A stretch of DNA of 8,936 bases. Source: Firmicutes bacterium CAG:95 (GTDB lineage Bacteria; Bacillota; Clostridia; Lachnospirales; Lachnospiraceae). This document shows positions 5,804-8,936 of the stretch, one piece after another. The notes under the pieces are model-generated. The model made no database searches. It was not told where the DNA came from and worked only from the letters and a program-made list of their open reading frames with translations. Each line of letters opens with the position of its first letter. Position 1 is the stretch's first letter. The position numbers and the translations under genes are program-made. The stretch is from the NCBI GenBank assembly GCA_000438155.1, contig FR902972.1, positions 1 to 8,936 on the forward strand, given 5' to 3'.

Positions 5804-6727
5804 ATGGAAGAACAATTACAGTGTATGGAATTTACTGTTACCGAGGATATGGAAGAGGAAAGAATCGATAAGCTGTTAAGCAGTCTTATGGATTCTTTTT
5901 CGCGTTCTTATATCCAGAAACTTCTGACCGGTGGGAATTTGCTGATAAATGATAAGACCATCGGTAAAGCCAGCTATAAGGTAAAGGCAGAGGATGAGGT
6001 TAAATTGTTTGTTCCGCCTGCCGAGCAATTGAACATTGAGCCGGAGGATATCCCGTTGGATGTTCTCTATGAGGATGAAGATCTGATTGTGGTCAATAAA
6101 CCGAAGGGAATGGTGGTACATCCGGCTCCCGGTCATTATACCGGAACATTAGTCAATGCATTGCTATACCACTGTAAGGGACAGTTAAGCGGCATTAATG
6201 GCATTTTGCGCCCCGGTATCGTACACCGGATTGATAAGGATACCACAGGTTCCATCATTGCCTGTAAGAACGACCGGGCACATAACAGTCTTGCCGGACA
6301 GCTCAAAGTTCATTCCATTACCCGCAGGTATCATGCGATTGTCTGCGGAAGCTTAAAGGAGGATGAAGGAACCATTCATAAGAGTATCGGACGGGACAGC
6401 AGGGACCGGAAGAAAATGGCAGTAGTCACGTCAGGAGGCCGGGATGCCATTACCCATTACCGGGTTTTGCACAGATTTGAACAGTATACCTATGTGGAAT
6501 GTGAACTGGAAACCGGAAGAACGCATCAGATCCGTGTGCATATGGCAAGCATTGGCCATCCGATTTTAGGAGATGAAGTCTATGGCCCTGTAAAATGTCC
6601 TTATAAGCTGCAGGGACAGACCCTTCATGCGAAAATTCTGGGGTTCATCCATCCCACAACCGGGGACTATATCGAGACCGATGCCCCGTTACCGGCGTAT
6701 TTTCAACTTTTGCTGGAAATTCTATAA
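5804..6727 (+). CDS. rluD: RluA-family (RluD-like) RNA pseudouridine synthase
   Basis: Isomerises specific uridines to pseudouridine in RNA; the RluD branch acts on 23S rRNA. The protein has 307 residues. An N-terminal S4 RNA-binding domain (about 18-70, ERIDKLLSSL... and LLINDK) is followed by the catalytic domain. Motifs include VVNKPKGMVVHPAPG (96-110), the active-site motif HRIDKDTTG with catalytic D144, RRYHAIV, and GRTHQIRVHMASIGHPILGD (starting at 238). The ribosome binding site GGAG (5795-5798) lies 5 bases before ATG. It lies 78 bases after lspA, and the order lspA then RluA-family synthase is the same as lspA-ylyB in Bacillus. The family and the S4 fusion are firm; which rRNA uridines it modifies cannot be read from the sequence, so the symbol is by similarity. 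Confidence 0.92.
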   Translation: MEEQLQCMEFTVTEDMEEERIDKLLSSLMDSFSRSYIQKLLTGGNLLINDKTIGKASYKVKAEDEVKLFVPPAEQLNIEPEDIPLDVLYEDEDLIVVNKPKGMVVHPAPGHYTGTLVNALLYHCKGQLSGINGILRPGIVHRIDKDTTGSIIACKNDRAHNSLAGQLKVHSITRRYHAIVCGSLKEDEGTIHKSIGRDSRDRKKMAVVTSGGRDAITHYRVLHRFEQYTYVECELETGRTHQIRVHMASIGHPILGDEVYGPVKCPYKLQGQTLHAKILGFIHPTTGDYIETDAPLPAYFQLLLEIL

Positions 6728-6783
6728 ATAATCATCTTATTTTCTGATAATAGAAGAAATAGTATTATGTCTTTTAACTTTAT

Positions 6784-6812
6784 TTGAATTTTAAGACATT
6801 TTGATGTATAAT
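6784..6812 (+). promoter_or_regulatory. Sigma-A-type promoter for the cytidylate-kinase-like gene
   Basis: TTGAAT (6784-6789) and a perfect TATAAT (6807-6812) are separated by exactly 17 bases, in the only gap of useful size before this gene. Transcription would start near 6819, giving a leader of about 50 bases. A 7-bp inverted repeat (ATGTCTT 6767-6773 and AAGACAT 6793-6799) straddles the -35 and could be an operator. Confidence 0.7.
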
Positions 6813-6856
6813 AATAATTAAGCAATGGAAGTTTTGATTGCAGACAGGGTTAAGAG

Positions 6857-6863
6857 AAGGAGG
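6857..6863 (+). promoter_or_regulatory. Strong ribosome binding site of the cytidylate-kinase-like gene
   Basis: AAGGAGG lies 8 bases before ATG 6872, a near-perfect match to the anti-Shine-Dalgarno sequence that fixes this start. Confidence 0.85.
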
Positions 6864-6871
6864 TATTACAT

Positions 6872-7498
6872 ATGAACACAGTAATTACCATTGGTCGTCA
6901 GTTTGGTTCTGCGGGCCGTGAGATCGGAGAGCAGGTTGCCAAGGAATTTGGAATTAAATATTATGATAAGGAGCTGCTTTCCAGAGCAGCGAAGGAAAGC
7001 GGTTTTTGTGAGGAAATTCTCGAAAACCATGATGAGCGTCCAACCAGTTCATTCCTTTATAATCTGGTTATGGATACCTATTCGTTCGGTTATAATGCTT
7101 CCCATTATGTAGATATGCCGATCAGCCACAAGGTGTTTCTGGCACAGTTTGATGCCATTAAGAAGGTGGCAAGCGAAGGCCCCTGCGTAATCGTAGGACG
7201 TTGTGCAGATTATGCACTTCAGGATATGAAGAACTGTGTGCATATCTTTATTTACGGGAATGAGGATGCGAAGACCCAGTTCGTTATGAAGAAATACAAT
7301 GTCGATGCCGCAAAGGCGAAAGATATGTGCAATAAGAAGGATAAACAGCGTCAAAGCTACTACAATTATTATTCTTCCAAAAAATGGGGAAGAGCTGACA
7401 GCTATGACCTGTGCATCAACAGCAGTGTATTAGGTCAGGAAGGAACGGTTCGGCTGATTAAGCAGTATGTGGAGGATTTTGAGGCGCGCCAGAAATAG
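6872..7498 (+). CDS. Cytidylate kinase-like family P-loop protein
   Basis: Protein of 208 residues, close to the usual length of this family. It starts with a strand and a modified P-loop, ITIGRQFGSAGREIG (5-19). In this family the loop corresponds to the GSGGREIG type, with Arg (R16) where classical nucleoside monophosphate kinases have the Walker A Lys. Further conserved pieces are YYDKELLSRAA (30-40), CVIVGRCADY (105-114, a strand followed by an Arg likely near the phosphates) and a Lys/Arg-rich lid region (about 150-175) with YYNYYSSKKWG. The family is related to cytidylate kinase by fold, but its substrate is not established, so CMP kinase activity should not be assumed; the true housekeeping Cmk would be elsewhere. 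It has its own promoter and terminator, and it is convergent with the MATE gene. It is cytoplasmic, with no signal or membrane segment. Confidence 0.88.
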   Translation: MNTVITIGRQFGSAGREIGEQVAKEFGIKYYDKELLSRAAKESGFCEEILENHDERPTSSFLYNLVMDTYSFGYNASHYVDMPISHKVFLAQFDAIKKVASEGPCVIVGRCADYALQDMKNCVHIFIYGNEDAKTQFVMKKYNVDAAKAKDMCNKKDKQRQSYYNYYSSKKWGRADSYDLCINSSVLGQEGTVRLIKQYVEDFEARQK

Positions 7499-7508
7499 GC
7501 GCGCTTTT
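7481..7508 (+). terminator. Intrinsic terminator overlapping the end of the cytidylate-kinase-like gene
   Basis: A GC-only 7-bp stem (GCGCGCC 7484-7490 with GGCGCGC 7498-7504) can be extended to about 10 pairs through G-T pairs. It has a 7-base loop and is followed by TTTTA. The stop codon TAG (7496-7498) lies in the loop and at the first base of the right arm, so part of the hairpin is coding sequence. On the minus strand the same stem is followed by TCAAAATCC, so it should work poorly for the convergent gene. Confidence 0.7.
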
Positions 7509-7511
7509 ACT

Positions 7512-8879
7512 TCATCCGTTTTGTTCCATGCGCTTCAGTTCAGGAAGAACGGTAATAAGCATGGTAAGGAAGCAGGCACTTCCGCCGATCACATTGGAAA
7601 CCGGTTCTGCAAGAAATACGCCCTTCGTACCCATGTTCATGGCATAGGGAAGAAGATAGGTTAAAGGGACAACGATAAATACTTTACGAAGCAGGGAGAA
7701 GAAAATCGCCTGCTTCTTTTTATTTAAGGATTTGAACACGGTCTGTCCGATGTATTGCAGATCCATGAAGATAAAGGCAGCAAAGTAGATTTTCAGAGCA
7801 GGAATGGCATCCCGGATCAGTTCGGCATCTGAACTGAAAATCCGGATGAGAAATTCCGGTGCAAATAAAATGACACTCCAGACAATAGCGGTATAAAAAA
7901 GAATCATAAAGCCCATTTCGAGTCCGGCCTTTTTCACACGTTTCGGACGTCTGGCACCATAGTTATAGCTGAGGATCGGAGAAGTTCCTTCGTTCATGGC
8001 GTAAATCGGTGTCTCAACAAGCTGACGGACACTGGAAATAATGGTCATGACGGAGATGTAAATGTCACCTCCGGTAATGGAAAGTACGTTATTGGCACAG
8101 ATGGATACCAGACTGTTGGTCAACTGCATGATAAAGCCGGCAGTTCCAAGACTGGTAATATCTTTTGCCAGTTTCCGGCTTCCTTTCCATTCTTTTACGG
8201 GAAGAAACTGCACTTTAAATTCAGATTTATAACGAAGAAAATAGAGTACAAATGATGCAGACAGAAACTGTGAGAGAATTGTGGCAATGGCAGCTCCACG
8301 GATTCCCAGATTCATTGCAAAGATAAAAACGGGATCCAGAATAATGTTTGCAACCGCACCGATTGCGACAGAAAGCATTCCAATCGTGGAGTATCCCTGT
8401 GCATTAATAAACGGATTCATACCGGTTGCAATCATCGAAGGAAGTGTTCCGATCAGATAAATCATGAGATAGGGAATGGCGTAAACCAATGCTTCCCTGG
8501 AAGCTCCGAATAAAGTAAGGATCGGATTGGCAAAAAGCTGACCGACTGCCATAATCAGAATCGCACAGATACAAAGCATGGTAAAGGAAATATTCATAAT
8601 TCTCTGGGCAGTATCAGTATCCTTCGTGCCTCTGCTGATCGAAAATAATGGAGCACCGCCACCGCCAAACAGGTTGCTGAATGCCGTAATGATAACAATG
8701 ATCGGGAAACATAAACCGACTGCTCCTAAGGCGGTTGTTCCGACACCCGGAATCCGCGCAATATAAATCCGGTCTACAATATTATAAAGAAGACTTAAAA
8801 TCTGTGCGACCAGCATTGGAAGTGCAGCACCTAAAATATTACTTGTAATGGTTCCGTGTTCAAAATCAATTCGTTTCAT
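7512..8879 (-). CDS. MATE-family multidrug/cation efflux transporter
   Basis: Integral membrane antiporter of 455 residues, the standard MATE length, with about twelve hydrophobic spans in two homologous six-helix halves. It exports cationic drugs or metabolites using a Na+ or H+ gradient. The first half shows GAALPMLVAQILSLLYNIVD, with the conserved TM1 Asp at D36, then GGGGAPLFSISRG (72-84). The second half repeats the pattern, with a loop reading NEGTSPILSYNYGARRPKRVK. The sequence resembles the MepA-like branch; the substrate cannot be told. The start ATG (8877-8879) gives a typical N-terminus (MKRIDFEHGTITSNIL), but the nearest Shine-Dalgarno-like site (AAGGA, complement of 8896-8900) is about 16 bases away, so initiation may be weak. 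It converges on the kinase-like gene with 13 bases between the two stop codons. No regulator gene (MarR or TetR type) is visible beside it; it would have to lie beyond the right edge. Confidence 0.93.
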   Translation of the reverse strand: MKRIDFEHGTITSNILGAALPMLVAQILSLLYNIVDRIYIARIPGVGTTALGAVGLCFPIIVIITAFSNLFGGGGAPLFSISRGTKDTDTAQRIMNISFTMLCICAILIMAVGQLFANPILTLFGASREALVYAIPYLMIYLIGTLPSMIATGMNPFINAQGYSTIGMLSVAIGAVANIILDPVFIFAMNLGIRGAAIATILSQFLSASFVLYFLRYKSEFKVQFLPVKEWKGSRKLAKDITSLGTAGFIMQLTNSLVSICANNVLSITGGDIYISVMTIISSVRQLVETPIYAMNEGTSPILSYNYGARRPKRVKKAGLEMGFMILFYTAIVWSVILFAPEFLIRIFSSDAELIRDAIPALKIYFAAFIFMDLQYIGQTVFKSLNKKKQAIFFSLLRKVFIVVPLTYLLPYAMNMGTKGVFLAEPVSNVIGGSACFLTMLITVLPELKRMEQNG

Positions 8880-8936
8880 AATTTTTTCTATATTTTCCTT
8901 TTTCTGTTTCAGGTTATTTTAATCTTAAACTTATCC

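Noticed and set aside
6728..6783. Terminator after the pseudouridine synthase gene
   Set aside because: Only a broken, AT-rich pairing around 6740-6761 is visible, with no GC stem. The T-rich stretch after it is not preceded by a stable hairpin.

Overview
The window looks like ordinary chromosome from an anaerobic Firmicute of the Clostridia, most likely a Lachnospiraceae-type gut bacterium. The reasons are moderate to low GC, strong AGGAGG-type ribosome binding sites, SepF in place of a Gram-negative division setup, a single-domain D-Ala-D-Ala carboxypeptidase, and the neighbourhood P-loop ATPase / HlyD-like protein / yggS / sepF followed by lspA / RluA-family synthase. The organism assignment is inference from protein character and gene order; no rRNA or tRNA is present to confirm it.

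Layout: (1) 2-619, the 3' part of a D-Ala-D-Ala carboxypeptidase gene whose start lies outside the window. (2) 674-1093, a small P-loop ATPase of unknown role, with a candidate promoter before it and an intrinsic terminator after it. (3) 1094-1322, a 229-base gap holding that terminator and a striking 23-bp hairpin of unknown role. (4) 1323-3962, an apparent operon: an HlyD-like membrane adaptor overlapping yggS by 8 bases, then sepF, closed by a strong terminator at 3997-4029. (5) 4094-6727, aroB, lspA and an RluA-family pseudouridine synthase in one direction. A curious leader hairpin and second Shine-Dalgarno sequence lie ahead of aroB. (6) 6872-7498, a cytidylate-kinase-like P-loop protein with its own sigma-A-type promoter and a terminator that overlaps its stop codon. 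(7) 7512-8879, a convergent MATE-family efflux transporter on the minus strand.

How the genes fit together: several serve the cell envelope and division. The carboxypeptidase trims peptidoglycan peptides, SepF anchors FtsZ to the membrane, LspA matures lipoproteins, and YggS (PLP homeostasis) is the usual companion of sepF in Gram-positives. The HlyD-like protein is translationally coupled to yggS with no ABC transporter nearby, so a role linked to division or the envelope is a reasonable but unproven guess. aroB (shikimate pathway), the pseudouridine synthase (rRNA modification), the kinase-like protein and the MATE pump are housekeeping or general functions.

I found no mobile element, CRISPR array, phage gene, toxin-antitoxin pair or obvious defence system. 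The items most worth a second look are the HlyD-like gene in the division operon, the orphan P-loop ATPase, the 1146-1210 hairpin and the aroB leader.
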